From assembly GCF_003315345.1 (NCBI RefSeq), contig NZ_QNRO01000006.1, positions 62,001 through 126,000 of the forward strand: a stretch of 64,000 nt of DNA, given 5' to 3'. Under the pieces are notes generated by a model. That model saw nothing but the letters and a program-made list of their open reading frames with translations, was not told the origin of the DNA and did not search any database. The position numbers were made by a program, and so were the translations under genes. The DNA is from Marinobacter pelagius (GTDB lineage: Bacteria > Pseudomonadota > Gammaproteobacteria > Pseudomonadales > Oleiphilaceae). Positions 9,940 to 19,321 of the stretch are shown one piece after another (position 1 is the stretch's first letter; each line of letters starts with the position of its first letter).

Positions 9940-12570
9940 ATGAAAACCGCAGAGTTGCGACAGGCGTTTCTCGAGTATTTCAGACAGCAGGGGCACACCA
10001 TTGTCGAGAGCAGTTCGCTCGTACCCCATGACGATCCCACACTGCTGTTCACCAACGCGGGCATGAACCAGTTCAAGGACGTGTTCCTTGGCCGTGAAGA
10101 GCGCGACTATACCCGAGCCACCACCTCTCAGAAATGCGTGCGTGCCGGTGGCAAGCACAATGACCTGGAAAACGTCGGTTACACTGCGCGTCACCACACT
10201 TTCTTTGAAATGCTGGGTAACTTCAGCTTTGGTGACTACTTCAAGCGCGAAGCTATCAACTACGCCTGGACCTTTCTGACCGGTGACGAATGGCTGAAAC
10301 TGCCCAAGGACAACCTCTGGGTGACCGTCTACGCCGAGGACGACGAGGCCTACGATATCTGGAACAAGGAAATCGGTGTGCCCGCGGACCGGATCGTCCG
10401 CATCGGTGACAACAAAGGCGCCCGTTACGCTTCCGATAACTTCTGGCAGATGGGTGATACCGGCCCCTGCGGCCCCTGTACCGAGATTTTCTATGACCAC
10501 GGCCCGGAAGTCGCCGGTGGCCCTCCCGGCAGCCCGGAAGAGGATGGCGACCGCTACATCGAGATCTGGAACGTTGTGTTCATGCAGTACAACCGCACGG
10601 CGGATGGCGAAATGCTCAAGCTGCCCAAGCCGTCCGTGGATACCGGCATGGGGCTGGAGCGCATCACTGCGGTATTGCAGGGCGTGCACAGCAACTACGA
10701 GATTGACCTGTTCCAGAACCTGCTGAAAGCGGCTTCTGAAATCCTGGGCGGTGTGGATACCACCGAAGCATCACTACGGGTGGTTGCGGACCACATCCGT
10801 TCCTGCGCCTTCCTGATCGCCGATGGCGTTATGCCCTCCAATGAAGGTCGTGGCTTCGTGCTGCGCCGCATCATCCGCCGGGCCGCACGCCACGGCAACA
10901 AGCTGGGCGCTACCGAGCCGTTCTTCTACAAGCTCACCGATGCCCTGGTTAAGCTGATGGGCGAGGCCTACCCGCAGCTGGTCAGCAGCCAGAAGCAGAT
11001 CGAAAAGGTACTGCTGCAGGAAGAAGAACAGTTCGCGAAAACCCTGGATAAGGGTCTGCGCCTGCTGGAGCAGGATATCGCCGAACTGAAAGGGTCGGAG
11101 ATTCCGGGTGAAACCATTTTCACCCTGTATGACACCTACGGATTCCCGGTGGACCTGACCAATGACATCGCCCGTGAGCGTGGCCTGACCCTGGATTACG
11201 AAGGCTATGAAAAGGCGATGGAGGCCCAGCGTGATCGTGCCCGGGCCGCCAGCAAGTTCGGCATCGACTATAACGCCACAGGCCTCAAGCTCGAAGGCGA
11301 GACTGAATTCACCGGTTACGACCATATCGATGGCCACGAGCGGATTCGCACCGTATTAGTAGGCACCGACGAGAAAAATGCCGAGGCCGGCGACGAAGCG
11401 GTGGTGGTGCTCGAGCGTACCCCGTTCTATGCCGAGTCCGGCGGCCAGGTGGGCGATACCGGCCTGCTGACCTGGAGCGGCGGCCGGTTCAAGGTCACCG
11501 ATACCCGCAAGGAAGGTGACAACCACCTGCACATCGGTACCGTGATCGAGGGTGAACTGTTCCCGGGGCTGGAAGTGGATGCCCGTATCGACCACGCCCG
11601 CCGCGAACGCACCAAACGCAATCACTCGGCCACGCACCTGCTGCATGCCGCACTGCGCAATGTGCTGGGTGAGCATGTCACCCAGAAGGGTTCCCTGGTG
11701 GATCCGGACAAGCTGCGTTTCGACTTCTCCCACTTCGAGGCCGTGACGCCGGAGCAGCTGAGGGAAATCGAGCGCCAGGTGAACGAGCAGGTGCTGGAAA
11801 ACACCCCGGTCCAGACCGAAATCACCGATATGGAAAGCGCCAAAGAGAAGGGTGCGATGGCCCTTTTCGGTGAGAAGTATGGTGATAGCGTCCGTGTCCT
11901 GAGCATGGGTACCGACAATTATTCCGTCGAGCTGTGCGGCGGTACCCACGTGGCCCGCACCGGTGATATCGGCCTGTTCCGTATTACCTCTGAAAGCGGC
12001 ATTTCTTCCGGCGTTCGTCGCATCGAGGCGGTGACCGGTTTCGGTGCCCTGGAATGGGTCGAGGAGACCGAGCGGACGCTGCGTGATACCGCGAAGCTGG
12101 TCCGGGCGACCCGGGAAACCGTGGTGGAAAAGGTCCAGAACGCGCTGGATCGCAATCGCCAGCTTGAAAAGGAAGTGGACGCACTCAAGGCGAAGCTCGC
12201 CAGTTCCGCCGGCACTGATCTGGCCGGCTCTGCCGTGGAAGTTGCAGGTCTCAAGGTCGTCGCCGCCGAACTGGAAGGCGCAGACCGCAAGGCCCTGATG
12301 GAAACCGCGGACCAGCTGAAGAACAAGTTGGGCGAGGGCGTAGTCGTGCTTGCGACGGTCGAGGATGGCAAAGTGATTCTTGTGGCCGGCGTGACCAAGT
12401 CCGCCACGAATCGCATCAAGGCCGGCGACCTGATGAAGCACCTGGCTTCCCAGGTGGATGGCAAGGGCGGTGGCCGACCGGATATGGCCCAGGGCGGAGG
12501 CAACGATCCGTCCAGGCTGGCGGAGGCCCTCGACGGCGTGCCGGCCTGGGTTGAAAAAAATATCGCTTAA
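9940..12570 (+). CDS. alaS: Alanyl-tRNA synthetase
   Basis: Charges tRNA-Ala and deacylates Ser/Gly mischarged tRNA. The class II core is at the N-terminus ([23 protein letters not shown] is split across motif 2; [25 protein letters not shown]). The editing-domain zinc ligands are HSATH at 562-566 and CGGTH at 666-670. The C-terminal C-Ala domain ends in [12 protein letters not shown]. At 876 residues it is full length. It is followed by lysC and csrA on the same strand, a conserved gammaproteobacterial order. Confidence 0.98.
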   Translation: MKTAELRQAFLEYFRQQGHTIVESSSLVPHDDPTLLFTNAGMNQFKDVFLGREERDYTRATTSQKCVRAGGKHNDLENVGYTARHHTFFEMLGNFSFGDYFKREAINYAWTFLTGDEWLKLPKDNLWVTVYAEDDEAYDIWNKEIGVPADRIVRIGDNKGARYASDNFWQMGDTGPCGPCTEIFYDHGPEVAGGPPGSPEEDGDRYIEIWNVVFMQYNRTADGEMLKLPKPSVDTGMGLERITAVLQGVHSNYEIDLFQNLLKAASEILGGVDTTEASLRVVADHIRSCAFLIADGVMPSNEGRGFVLRRIIRRAARHGNKLGATEPFFYKLTDALVKLMGEAYPQLVSSQKQIEKVLLQEEEQFAKTLDKGLRLLEQDIAELKGSEIPGETIFTLYDTYGFPVDLTNDIARERGLTLDYEGYEKAMEAQRDRARAASKFGIDYNATGLKLEGETEFTGYDHIDGHERIRTVLVGTDEKNAEAGDEAVVVLERTPFYAESGGQVGDTGLLTWSGGRFKVTDTRKEGDNHLHIGTVIEGELFPGLEVDARIDHARRERTKRNHSATHLLHAALRNVLGEHVTQKGSLVDPDKLRFDFSHFEAVTPEQLREIERQVNEQVLENTPVQTEITDMESAKEKGAMALFGEKYGDSVRVLSMGTDNYSVELCGGTHVARTGDIGLFRITSESGISSGVRRIEAVTGFGALEWVEETERTLRDTAKLVRATRETVVEKVQNALDRNRQLEKEVDALKAKLASSAGTDLAGSAVEVAGLKVVAAELEGADRKALMETADQLKNKLGEGVVVLATVEDGKVILVAGVTKSATNRIKAGDLMKHLASQVDGKGGGRPDMAQGGGNDPSRLAEALDGVPAWVEKNIA

Positions 12571-12676
12571 GCAACTGTTTTTGGAAGCGGGCTGGGGTTT
12601 ATAATCCCGCCCGTTTTCTTTTGATTGGCGGGGCAGGCCCCCGCTGCGAAACCCCGTATCGGAGTTTGGGAAAGAC

Positions 12677-13915
12677 ATGGCTCTGTTGGTTCAGAAATTT
12701 GGTGGTACCTCGGTGGGAACCACCGAGCGCATAGAAGCGGTCGCCGAGAAGGTATGCCGGTTCCGCAAGGAAGGACACGATGTGGTGGTCGTGGTTTCCG
12801 CCATGAGCGGCGAAACCAACCGCCTGATTGCTCTTGCCAATGACATAATGGAAGAGCCCACGCCCAGGGAGATGGATGTGCTGGTCTCCACCGGTGAGCA
12901 GGTCACCATTGCCCTGCTGTCCATGGCTCTGCAGAAACGGGGTTGTGATGCCCGTTCCTACACCGGTTCCCAGGTGCGGATCCTCACCGACAGCAGCCAT
13001 ACCAAAGCGCGCATCCAACAGATTGACGAGCACAACATGCGCTCCGACCTCGATGCCGGCCGGGTGGTCGTCGTAGCCGGATTCCAGGGTATCGACGAGA
13101 ACGGCAATATCACCACGCTTGGCCGTGGCGGTTCCGATACTACCGCAGTGGCATTGGCGGCGGCATTGAAGGCAGATGAGTGCCAGATCTACACTGATGT
13201 AGATGGTGTTTACACCACCGATCCACGGGTCGTTGACAGTGCACGCCGCCTGGAGCGGATCACGTTCGAGGAAATGCTCGAAATGGCGAGCCTGGGGTCG
13301 AAGGTGCTCCAGATTCGTTCCGTCGAGTTTGCAGGTAAATACAACGTTCCATTACGGGTGCTGTCCAGCTTCCAGGAAGGCGAGGGCACCCTGATTACTT
13401 TTGAGGATGAAAACGCCATGGAACAACCGGTTGTTTCCGGCATTGCTTTTAACCGTGATGAAGCCAAACTGACTATTTCCGGTGTTCCCGATACCCCGGG
13501 CAGCGCCTCGCGCATCCTGAAACCGGTCAGCGACGCCAATATTGAAGTGGACATGATCGTCCAGAACGTGGGCGAGGATAACAAGACTGCCTTCACGTTT
13601 ACCGTTCACCGCAACGACTTCAAGCGGGCGAAGGAAGTGCTTCAGGGCGTTGCCGATGAATTGACCGCCGGCGAAGTGGTTGGTGACAGCAAGATTGCCA
13701 AGGTGAGCATCGTAGGTGTGGGCATGCGCTCCCACGCGGGCGTTGCTTCGCGGATGTTCGAAGCGCTGTCCAATGAGGCCATCAATATTCAGATGATCTC
13801 CACATCGGAAATCAAGATTTCCGTGGTGATCGATGAGAAATATCTCGAACTTGCCGTTCGGGCACTGCATAGTGCTTTTGAGCTGGACAAGAACGGGGTA
13901 CAGGAAGAGGCCTGA
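12677..13915 (+). CDS. lysC: Aspartate kinase
   Basis: Phosphorylates aspartate as the first step toward lysine, threonine, methionine and diaminopimelate. The KFGGTS motif is at residues 7-12, a GRGGSDTTAVALAAAL nucleotide-binding stretch lies mid-protein, and two C-terminal ACT domains (from about residue 265) provide amino-acid feedback control. The 412-residue length is that of the monofunctional Pseudomonas-type enzyme, not the bifunctional ThrA/MetL type. No lysine riboswitch is visible in the 106-bp leader. Confidence 0.97.
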   Translation: MALLVQKFGGTSVGTTERIEAVAEKVCRFRKEGHDVVVVVSAMSGETNRLIALANDIMEEPTPREMDVLVSTGEQVTIALLSMALQKRGCDARSYTGSQVRILTDSSHTKARIQQIDEHNMRSDLDAGRVVVVAGFQGIDENGNITTLGRGGSDTTAVALAAALKADECQIYTDVDGVYTTDPRVVDSARRLERITFEEMLEMASLGSKVLQIRSVEFAGKYNVPLRVLSSFQEGEGTLITFEDENAMEQPVVSGIAFNRDEAKLTISGVPDTPGSASRILKPVSDANIEVDMIVQNVGEDNKTAFTFTVHRNDFKRAKEVLQGVADELTAGEVVGDSKIAKVSIVGVGMRSHAGVASRMFEALSNEAINIQMISTSEIKISVVIDEKYLELAVRALHSAFELDKNGVQEEA

Positions 13916-14094
13916 ACCAGCGGATGCCAGGCTTATCCGAGGGTCTCATAACAAGGGAGTCATTAATCGAATCTATCAGAAATCGCATTCGTATAAGTGA
14001 ATGTGCGGCTGTTGATCGATCAGTGATCCCATTATAAAAGTAAGAAGTACAAAAAGTACGCTAAAGCATTTTTTTCGGAACAGGTAGAAGCTCT

Positions 14095-14111
14095 GGATAG
14101 GGAGTAAGGGA
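14095..14111 (+). promoter_or_regulatory. GGA-rich csrA ribosome-binding region, probable CsrA autoregulatory sites
   Basis: Three GGA triplets (14095, 14101, 14109) lie within 20 nt of the csrA ATG, and one overlaps the Shine-Dalgarno. CsrA binds GGA in hairpin loops and represses its own mRNA in E. coli; autoregulation here is inferred from the spacing. Confidence 0.55.
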
Positions 14112-14112
14112 T

Positions 14113-14310
14113 ATGTTGATTTTGACTCGCCGCGTTGGCGAAACTCTGATGATCGGTGATGAAATCACTGTCACCGTTCTGGGAGTGAAGGGGAACCAGG
14201 TTCGCATTGGTGTAAACGCCCCGAAGGATGTTGCGGTACACCGCGAAGAAATCTATCAGCGGATTCAGTCCGAAAAAGGCTCCGAGGAGCCGGAACCGGG
14301 CAATCGTTGA
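14113..14310 (+). CDS. csrA: Carbon storage regulator CsrA (RsmA)
   Basis: 65-residue dimeric RNA-binding protein that represses or stabilises mRNAs by binding GGA motifs near ribosome-binding sites. The family signature [27 protein letters not shown] is split here around the key N-terminal LTRR and the [25 protein letters not shown]-contact region; Leu4 and Arg44 of the canonical binding surface are conserved. Its position between lysC and tRNA-Ser is the standard gammaproteobacterial context, and a strong terminator follows. Confidence 0.97.
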   Translation: MLILTRRVGETLMIGDEITVTVLGVKGNQVRIGVNAPKDVAVHREEIYQRIQSEKGSEEPEPGNR

Positions 14311-14320
14311 TCAGTAAAAA

Positions 14321-14353
14321 GCCGTTCAGGATTATCCCGAACGGCTTTTTTTA
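14321..14353 (+). terminator. csrA intrinsic terminator
   Basis: GCCGTTC and GAACGGC arms around an AT-rich loop are followed by a run of seven Ts. Confidence 0.9.
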
Positions 14354-14436
14354 TATCAGGGTAAATCGAGGCTGAAAAATCTCGTGTCAACCCTATGAAA
14401 ACAGAAAAATTATGGTAGTATACGCCCCGTTCTCAA

Positions 14437-14528
<92 letters not shown>

Positions 14529-14606
14529 TCCATTTAACGGAAGGCAGAGAACCGTTGAGGTAGCACTCAACTATTCAGGAAAAGCCTGAAATGAGAGTTT
14601 TGATGC

Positions 14607-14768
14607 GCGGCTGTAGCTCCCCGGAGCGCCGGCCGGCTGGATAAAGTACCTGGCTACGAACCAGGCGGTCGGAGGTTCGACCGAAGCACACGAAGTGTGC
14701 TGAGGAACGTCGGAGCGAAGCGACGACGGCCCCGAAGGGGTGAGGGCCTTAAGGCCCGAATAATCCTC
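14607..14768 (+). pseudogene. tRNA-Arg pseudogene with D-arm and T-loop insertions
   Basis: The 5' half, anticodon arm (CTGGCTACGAACCAG) and variable region match the intact tRNA-Arg(ACG) at 14804. However, about 16 GC-rich nt sit in the D arm after GTAGCTC, and about 81 nt interrupt the T-loop after GGTTCGA. After the insert only AATCCTC remains and the acceptor 3' strand is gone. The upstream flank (GAAATGAGAGTTTTGATGC) is duplicated in front of the intact copy, so this is a tandem-duplication remnant. It is not expected to give a functional tRNA unless the insert is removed. Confidence 0.85.
14681..14761 (+). repeat. Hairpin-rich ~80-nt insert in tRNA-Arg T-loop, copy 1
   Basis: Starts right after GGTTCGA and contains hairpins GCACAC-GAA-GTGTGC, CGTCG...CGACG, CCCC-GAA-GGGG and GGGCC-TTAA-GGCCC. 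It aligns along its length with the insert at 15111, and paired bases differ in a compensatory way. See findings. Confidence 0.8.
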
Positions 14769-14803
14769 TATGAGGATGAAGTTTGAAATGAGAGTTTTGA
14801 TGC

Positions 14804-14880
14804 GCGGCTGTAGCTCAGCTGGATAGAGTACCTGGCTACGAACCAGGCGGTCGGAGGTTCGAATCCTCCCAGCCGCGCCA
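14804..14880 (+). tRNA. tRNA-Arg (anticodon ACG), copy 1
   Basis: 77 nt with encoded CCA. Acceptor GCGGCTG/CAGCCGC, D arm GCTCAGCTGGATAGAGT, anticodon loop CTACGAA and T-loop GGTTCGAATCC are all intact. The ACG anticodon would be modified to ICG to read CGU/CGC/CGA. Confidence 0.96.
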
Positions 14881-14941
14881 CTTATTCAAAAGCTTCTTAA
14901 TTTCAGTAAAAAGTTGGTTCGCCAACAATGCAAAGTTTCAA

Positions 14942-15018
14942 GCGGCTGTAGCTCAGCTGGATAGAGTACCTGGCTACGAACCAGGCGGTCGGAGGTTCGA
15001 ATCCTCCCAGCCGCGCCA
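14942..15018 (+). tRNA. tRNA-Arg (anticodon ACG), copy 2
   Basis: Identical over its 77 nt to the copy 62 bp upstream, with encoded CCA. A terminator follows 15 nt later, so it ends the tRNA transcription unit. Confidence 0.96.
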
Positions 15019-15032
15019 TATTGAAGTCAAAG

Positions 15033-15069
15033 CGCCCCAGTTTGTGTACCCCACAGGCTGGGGCGTTTT
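15033..15069 (+). terminator. Terminator after the tRNA-Arg pair
   Basis: CGCCCCAG and CTGGGGCG arms enclose a TTTGTGTACCCCACAGG loop, followed by TTTT. A second version at 15224 has the same loop but a changed, still paired stem. Confidence 0.85.
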
Positions 15070-15078
15070 GCTATGTAT

Positions 15079-15209
15079 AGCTGGGAGGATTTGAACCGAA
15101 AGAGGTTCGACTGAAACCCACGCAGTGGGTTGAGGAACGCCGGAGCCTCGCGACGGCGGCCCCCGAAGGGGAAGGGCCGAAGGCCCGCCTAATCTTCCCA
15201 GCCGCGCCA
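15079..15209 (+). pseudogene. Rearranged tRNA-Arg remnant (3' half) with T-loop insert and inverted T-arm
   Basis: Begins with an inverted copy of the T arm and acceptor end (AGCTGGGAGGATTTGAACC, 15079-15097), then a direct GAGGTTCGA. The second ~80-nt insert (15111-15190) interrupts the T-loop at the same base as in the upstream pseudogene, followed by AATCTTCCCAGCCGCGCCA. The 5' half of the tRNA is missing, so no functional tRNA can be made. Confidence 0.8.
15111..15190 (+). repeat. Hairpin-rich ~80-nt insert in tRNA-Arg T-loop, copy 2
   Basis: Hairpins ACCCAC-GCA-GTGGGT, CGCCG...CGGCG, CCCC-GAA-GGGG and GGGCC-GAA-GGCCC occur in the same order as in copy 1, joined by the shared linker TGAGGAACG. 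The first two stems differ in sequence from copy 1 but keep pairing. Confidence 0.8.
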
Positions 15210-15223
15210 TATCAAGATCGAGA

Positions 15224-15260
15224 CGCCTCAGTTTGTGTAACCCACAGGCTGAGGCGTTTT
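15224..15260 (+). terminator. Second tRNA-type terminator (covaried duplicate)
   Basis: CGCCTCAG/CTGAGGCG arms around TTTGTGTAACCCACAGG, then TTTT. Relative to the terminator at 15033, one C-G pair became T-A, keeping the stem. Confidence 0.85.
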
Positions 15261-15369
15261 GCTTTGTATTGCCCTCCGTCAATTTCCGGTCGATCACTAT
15301 TTGCACAAATCTCAACCTGTTGCCTATTCTTCAGGATGCAAGCAAATCATTTGGCAAGGAGATCCACCC

Positions 15370-15561
15370 ATGAATAAAACCGTAAACGGCTCCTATGACG
15401 ATCATGACCAGGCCAAGAACACCTGGGATGATCTGATCGCAACGGGCATTCCCCGGGACAACATCTACATCGACGAAGACGCCAAGCAGGTCAAGGTGAT
15501 TGTGCCGGAGGAAACCGAGCGGGAAGTCCGGGAGATCTTCGAGCGGCACAGGCTGCACTGA
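15370..15561 (+). CDS. Small acidic protein of unknown function
   Basis: 63 residues, MNKTVNGSYDDHDQAKNTW..., with an AAGGAG ribosome-binding site ending 8 nt before the ATG. Longer in-frame extensions upstream run into the tRNA terminator and are unlikely to be translated. The pattern of a helix with A-x-x-x-W-x-x-L followed by GIPRDNIYIDED and KVIVP, then a Glu/Arg helix, suggests a small alpha/beta fold like those in general-stress or YflT-like proteins, but the match is weak. Together with the next gene it may form a two-gene unit (38 bp apart). Confidence 0.7.
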   Translation: MNKTVNGSYDDHDQAKNTWDDLIATGIPRDNIYIDEDAKQVKVIVPEETEREVREIFERHRLH

Positions 15562-15599
15562 CACCGGCATTCCGGACTAACAGGGAAAGGAGCAAATCT

Positions 15600-16109
15600 A
15601 TGAGTGGAAAAGATGGTGATGTAGCCGAACGCGGTCGCCGTGACAGGTTGATCAAGGAGGAAATTCACGATCCGTACATGGCCCGGAGCAAGCCCAAGGA
15701 GCCGACCGTCTGCCCCGAATGCAACGCGGTTTTCCAGAAAGGGCGCTGGCAGTGGTCAACAGAACCGGTGAGTGATGCCCACGAGATGATGTGCCCGGCC
15801 TGTGAGCGGATCCGGGATGACATGCCGGCGGGCATACTCACACTCACCGGGGCTTTTCTCGGCAAGCACAGGGACGAAATCCTGAAGCTGATCCAGAACA
15901 AGGTGGAAGAAGAGAAGGCCGAGCACCCGATGAAGCGTCTGATGGGTGTCGAAGATGGGCCGGATGGGGAGTTGATCGTCAAATTCACCGACCTGCATCT
16001 GCCCCGGGGCACCGGTGAGGCCATTGAACGGGCCTACGACGGTGACCTTGAAATTCAGTACACCAAGGAGTCGAACCTCGTCCGGGTTTACTGGAACCGC
16101 GATCAGTAA
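15600..16109 (+). CDS. Zinc-ribbon protein, BCAM0308-like family
   Basis: 169 residues. A CPEC...CPAC pair (residues 39-42 and 65-68) forms a likely zinc ribbon around QKGRWQWSTEPVSDAHEMM; a helical region and a C-terminal LIVKFTDLHLPRGTGEAIERAYDGDL segment follow. It resembles small soluble proteins annotated as the BCAM0308 family, whose function is unknown to me. Its stop is only 3 nt from the stop of convergent atpG, leaving no room for a terminator between them. Confidence 0.7.
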   Translation: MSGKDGDVAERGRRDRLIKEEIHDPYMARSKPKEPTVCPECNAVFQKGRWQWSTEPVSDAHEMMCPACERIRDDMPAGILTLTGAFLGKHRDEILKLIQNKVEEEKAEHPMKRLMGVEDGPDGELIVKFTDLHLPRGTGEAIERAYDGDLEIQYTKESNLVRVYWNRDQ

Positions 16110-16112
16110 CCG

Positions 16113-17015
16113 CTAGAGTGAACGCCCGGCATCGGTTTCAATTGCCTCGAATCCGGCCACAAGGTCCAGCAGTTCCGAGGTGATGACCGTTTGCCTGGCG
16201 CGTCGGTAGTCCATCGTCACGTCACCGAGTCTTTCCTCCAGATTACGTTCGGCCGCCTGCATGGCGGCCAGGCGCCCACCATGTTCGCTGGCCTGGGATT
16301 CTGCACAGGCCCGGAATAGCAGCACAAAAAGATACTGGTCCAGCAGGCGGCGGAACAGTGCTTCCCGCTCCATGGTGTAGGTGGGCAGGTTTCGGGAGGG
16401 CCAGGGCTCTTCTTCCAAGCGGTGAAAACGCCGCAGGTTTACCGGTAATAATTCAACGCCAGTGGGGTGGTAGCCCTGTATCCGGGAGTGGCGGTTATAG
16501 AACAGGTAGACATAATGCACACCGCCCTGTTCGCGCCATTCATCAATCTTCAGGAGAATCTGGCCGACGGTTTTGGTGATCTGGCTGGCCGAGCCCGGTA
16601 CTGGAAACTCCTCCTCGATAGCTTGGCCGGCGTGTTCCAGGCTGGCTGCGGCCCTGGTGCCCACGGCCAGGATTCGCCGGTTGTCCTTGTCCGCCGGAAT
16701 GCCTTCCATGCGTTCGAGCGAAAACTCCACGATTTCCTCGTTGAAACGGCCGCACAGCCCATGGTCCGAGCCAAAAACAACAGCACCCAGACGATGCCCC
16801 TCTGAAGCGGAAACCGCCGCGAAGCTTGAGGGATCAAAGTCCTTCAGGACCACGTGCAGCCCCATTTCAACGGTCCGGTAGTAGCCCGAGAGTGCCCGGA
16901 CGGCCTGCTCGTACTGGTGGATATTGGCCGCCGAGAGTGCCTTCATGGTTTTCACGATGCCACGGAGGTCGTCAAGGCTGTCCAGCTGTTTCTGCAGATG
17001 CTCGAGCGATTCCAT
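16113..17015 (-). CDS. atpG: N-type ATPase subunit gamma
   Basis: Central-stalk subunit that rotates inside the alpha3beta3 head. The N-terminal helix MESLEHLQKQLDSLDDLRGIVKTMKALSAANI is split around the family core IVKTMKALSAANI. The C-terminal helix ends in RRARQTVITSELLDLVAGFEAI, matching gamma's R-Q-x-x-I-T-x-E-L-x-E/D-I/L-V-x-G pattern. The ATG lies 1 nt beyond the atpA stop; upstream extension would read through atpA. 300 residues is normal. It is the last gene of the operon. Confidence 0.92.
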   Translation of the reverse strand: MESLEHLQKQLDSLDDLRGIVKTMKALSAANIHQYEQAVRALSGYYRTVEMGLHVVLKDFDPSSFAAVSASEGHRLGAVVFGSDHGLCGRFNEEIVEFSLERMEGIPADKDNRRILAVGTRAAASLEHAGQAIEEEFPVPGSASQITKTVGQILLKIDEWREQGGVHYVYLFYNRHSRIQGYHPTGVELLPVNLRRFHRLEEEPWPSRNLPTYTMEREALFRRLLDQYLFVLLFRACAESQASEHGGRLAAMQAAERNLEERLGDVTMDYRRARQTVITSELLDLVAGFEAIETDAGRSL

Positions 17016-17016
17016 G

Positions 17017-18546
17017 TCAGGTGTCGTCCGTTTCCGAAGGTGCGAATTCTGCCAGTGCCTCCCGGATGCTCTCGGTGGTCCTCTGCCACTGTTCGTCATC
17101 CAGCTGCTTGCCGGCGTCCATTTGTGCGGCGATTTCCGGCAGGGCCGTCAGTAGGTGCTGCTGAATCTTCTGCTCCGCTTCCGTCACCTGGTCTGCTGGC
17201 AGGTCATCCAGCAGCCCCGCATTAACCGCGAAGAGAATGACTGCCTGCTCGCAGGCTCTCAGGGGCTGGTGTTCGTGCTGTTTCAGCACCTCCCGGACCC
17301 GCCGGCCGCGCTCGATGGTGGCACGTGTATCCTCGTCCAGGCGGGTGGAGAATCGGGCAAAGGTCTCCAGTTCCTCGAACTGCGAGTAGGCGAGGCGCAA
17401 ATCGCTGGCAACGCTGCGCAGGGACGGGTGCTGGGTTTTGCCGCCCACCCGTGACACCGATTTACCCACGTGGATGGCCGGCAGGAGACCTTTCTGGAAC
17501 AACGTTGGCGACAGGTAGATCTGACCGTCGGTGATAGATATCAGGTTGGTGGGAATGTAGGCGGAGATATCCTGGGCCTGGGTCTCGATCACGGGCAGGG
17601 CGGTCAGTGAACCGCCGCCGAATTCGCTGCGCAGATGGGTGCTCCGTTCCAGGAGCCGGGAATGGATGTAGAAAATATCGCCGGGATAGGCTTCGCGCCC
17701 CGGCGGCCTGCGCAGCAGCAGCGACAGCTCACGGTAGGCCCGGGCGTGGCGGGTCAGATCGTCATAGATAATCAGCGCATCCTGGCCCTGTTCCATGAAA
17801 TATTCCGCCATGGTGGTGGCAGCATAGGGCGTGATGTAGCGCAGGCCCGGGGGATCATCGTCCGAGGCGACCACCACCACGGTATGTTCCATGGCCTTGT
17901 GTTGGCGCAGGGTTCCCACCACCTTGGCCACCGATGTGGCGCGCTGGCCGACCGCACAGTAGATGCAAACTACGTCCTTGTCCCGCTGGTTGATGATGGT
18001 ATCGACGGCGATGGAGGTCTTTCCGGTCTGCCGGTCACCCAGGATCAGTTCCCGTTGGCCCCGGCCTATGGGAATGAGAGCGTCAATGGATTTGATGCCG
18101 GTCTCCAGGGGCGTGGTCACTGGTGCCCGCTCGATGATTTCCGGTGCCGGTCGTTCAATGGGGCGGCGTTCATGGAACTCCAGTGGCTTGCCCCCATCCA
18201 GCACCCGGCCGGTAGCATCGATAACACGGCCCAGCAGCCCGTCACCCACCGGGGTATCGGTTTCCCGGCCAGTTGCGGTAACCCGTATGCCGGCACTGAG
18301 CTTCTGGCTGTCGCCCAGCAGCATGATGCCCACTTCCTCGGGCTCCAGGTTGATGGCTACCCCGAGGACGCCATCGGGAAACTGCACCAGCTCTTCCGAG
18401 GTGACGCTGGCCAGTCCTCGCACCCGGGCTATGCCACCACCGACCTGCAGGACGGTGCCCGTTTCCTGGCTGTGCAGGGAGAACCGGTTGTCCCGGGCCA
18501 CGGTCCGGATGGTGGCCATTGTGTCGTCCAGCATCTGCATCAGCAT
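17017..18546 (-). CDS. atpA: N-type ATPase subunit alpha
   Basis: Non-catalytic nucleotide-binding subunit. The P-loop GDRQTGKT is at residues 170-177, and the family segment [35 protein letters not shown] is present around residue 355-390 (quoted in two parts: [15 protein letters not shown] and [11 protein letters not shown]). The ATG 4 nt after atpF with GGGAG about 9 nt upstream is the best start. 509 residues. The divergence from the usual AtpA fits the N-ATPase clade; a standard F-type operon presumably sits elsewhere in the genome. Confidence 0.93.
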   Translation of the reverse strand: MLMQMLDDTMATIRTVARDNRFSLHSQETGTVLQVGGGIARVRGLASVTSEELVQFPDGVLGVAINLEPEEVGIMLLGDSQKLSAGIRVTATGRETDTPVGDGLLGRVIDATGRVLDGGKPLEFHERRPIERPAPEIIERAPVTTPLETGIKSIDALIPIGRGQRELILGDRQTGKTSIAVDTIINQRDKDVVCIYCAVGQRATSVAKVVGTLRQHKAMEHTVVVVASDDDPPGLRYITPYAATTMAEYFMEQGQDALIIYDDLTRHARAYRELSLLLRRPPGREAYPGDIFYIHSRLLERSTHLRSEFGGGSLTALPVIETQAQDISAYIPTNLISITDGQIYLSPTLFQKGLLPAIHVGKSVSRVGGKTQHPSLRSVASDLRLAYSQFEELETFARFSTRLDEDTRATIERGRRVREVLKQHEHQPLRACEQAVILFAVNAGLLDDLPADQVTEAEQKIQQHLLTALPEIAAQMDAGKQLDDEQWQRTTESIREALAEFAPSETDDT

Positions 18547-18550
18547 GGCG

Positions 18551-19318
18551 TCAGGCTCCCGGTCCGGTCGTTTCGAGAGGTTCAAAGGCCTTCTCGATGC
18601 TGGCGGTGAGTTCTTCCAGGTAATCCGAGAGGTTCCAGCTGATTCGCTGGCTTTCACAGGTCAGTTCAATGCCGCAGATCAGCTCAGGTGCCCGGGTATA
18701 GTTCACGGTCAGTTCAGCACCGACCAGTTCGTGAACCGCACGGGTCAGGGTACTTCGCTGGGCCGGGTCAAGCTCGAAAGACGTGGCAATGGTTGCAGGT
18801 TCTGCCGAACGCCCCATGGTTTCGCGGGTGGTGTCATCCAGCGCGTGCAATTGGCGGACAAAAGTATGGGCAATGCGCTCCTCGAGTCGTTCGTCCGCGA
18901 GGTCCTGCAGGGCCTTGCGGATAACCGTTTCGACCACATCCAGGGATTGATGCCGCAATCCGTCGATAAACGCAGTCTTTTCCTCGCTGACCTCCCGCAT
19001 CCAGTGGCTGCGGACGCGGGCGGTTTCCTCGCGGGCCTGGTCCAGCATCTGGCTACGGGTCTGTCGGGCTTCCTGGCGGGTTTCTTCCAGCAGGTCTTCC
19101 CGCTCTTGCTCGAAGCTGGCCAGTTTCTGCTGGTAGCTTTGTTTCTCGTTGATCGCCTCCTGCTCGCGGCTGTTCGCTTCGTCCATGCGGTTGCGGATCT
19201 TTTGCTCACGCCGGTCCATGGCCCGAATCACCGGCTGGTAAAGGAAGCGCTTGAGCAGCCAGACCAGGATCAGGAAATTGACAACCTGGGCCGAGACCGT
19301 GATCCAGTCGATTTCCAT
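18551..19318 (-). CDS. atpF: N-type ATPase subunit b with delta-like C-terminal domain
   Basis: Peripheral-stalk subunit. One N-terminal membrane helix ([19 protein letters not shown]) precedes a long charged coiled coil to about residue 170. An additional C-terminal domain of about 80 residues (from about 175, [18 protein letters not shown]...) resembles the C-terminal part of the delta subunit. The operon has no separate atpH, and N-ATPases are known to carry this extended b. 255 residues versus about 156 for ordinary b. Confidence 0.9.
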   Translation of the reverse strand: MEIDWITVSAQVVNFLILVWLLKRFLYQPVIRAMDRREQKIRNRMDEANSREQEAINEKQSYQQKLASFEQEREDLLEETRQEARQTRSQMLDQAREETARVRSHWMREVSEEKTAFIDGLRHQSLDVVETVIRKALQDLADERLEERIAHTFVRQLHALDDTTRETMGRSAEPATIATSFELDPAQRSTLTRAVHELVGAELTVNYTRAPELICGIELTCESQRISWNLSDYLEELTASIEKAFEPLETTGPGA

Positions 19319-19321
19319 GGA

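Noticed and set aside
12571..12676. Lysine riboswitch before lysC
   Set aside because: The leader is about 106 bp and shows none of the multi-stem structure expected for the lysine aptamer.
11356..12678. 440-codon open frame antisense to alaS
   Set aside because: Shadow frame of a conserved synthetase gene.
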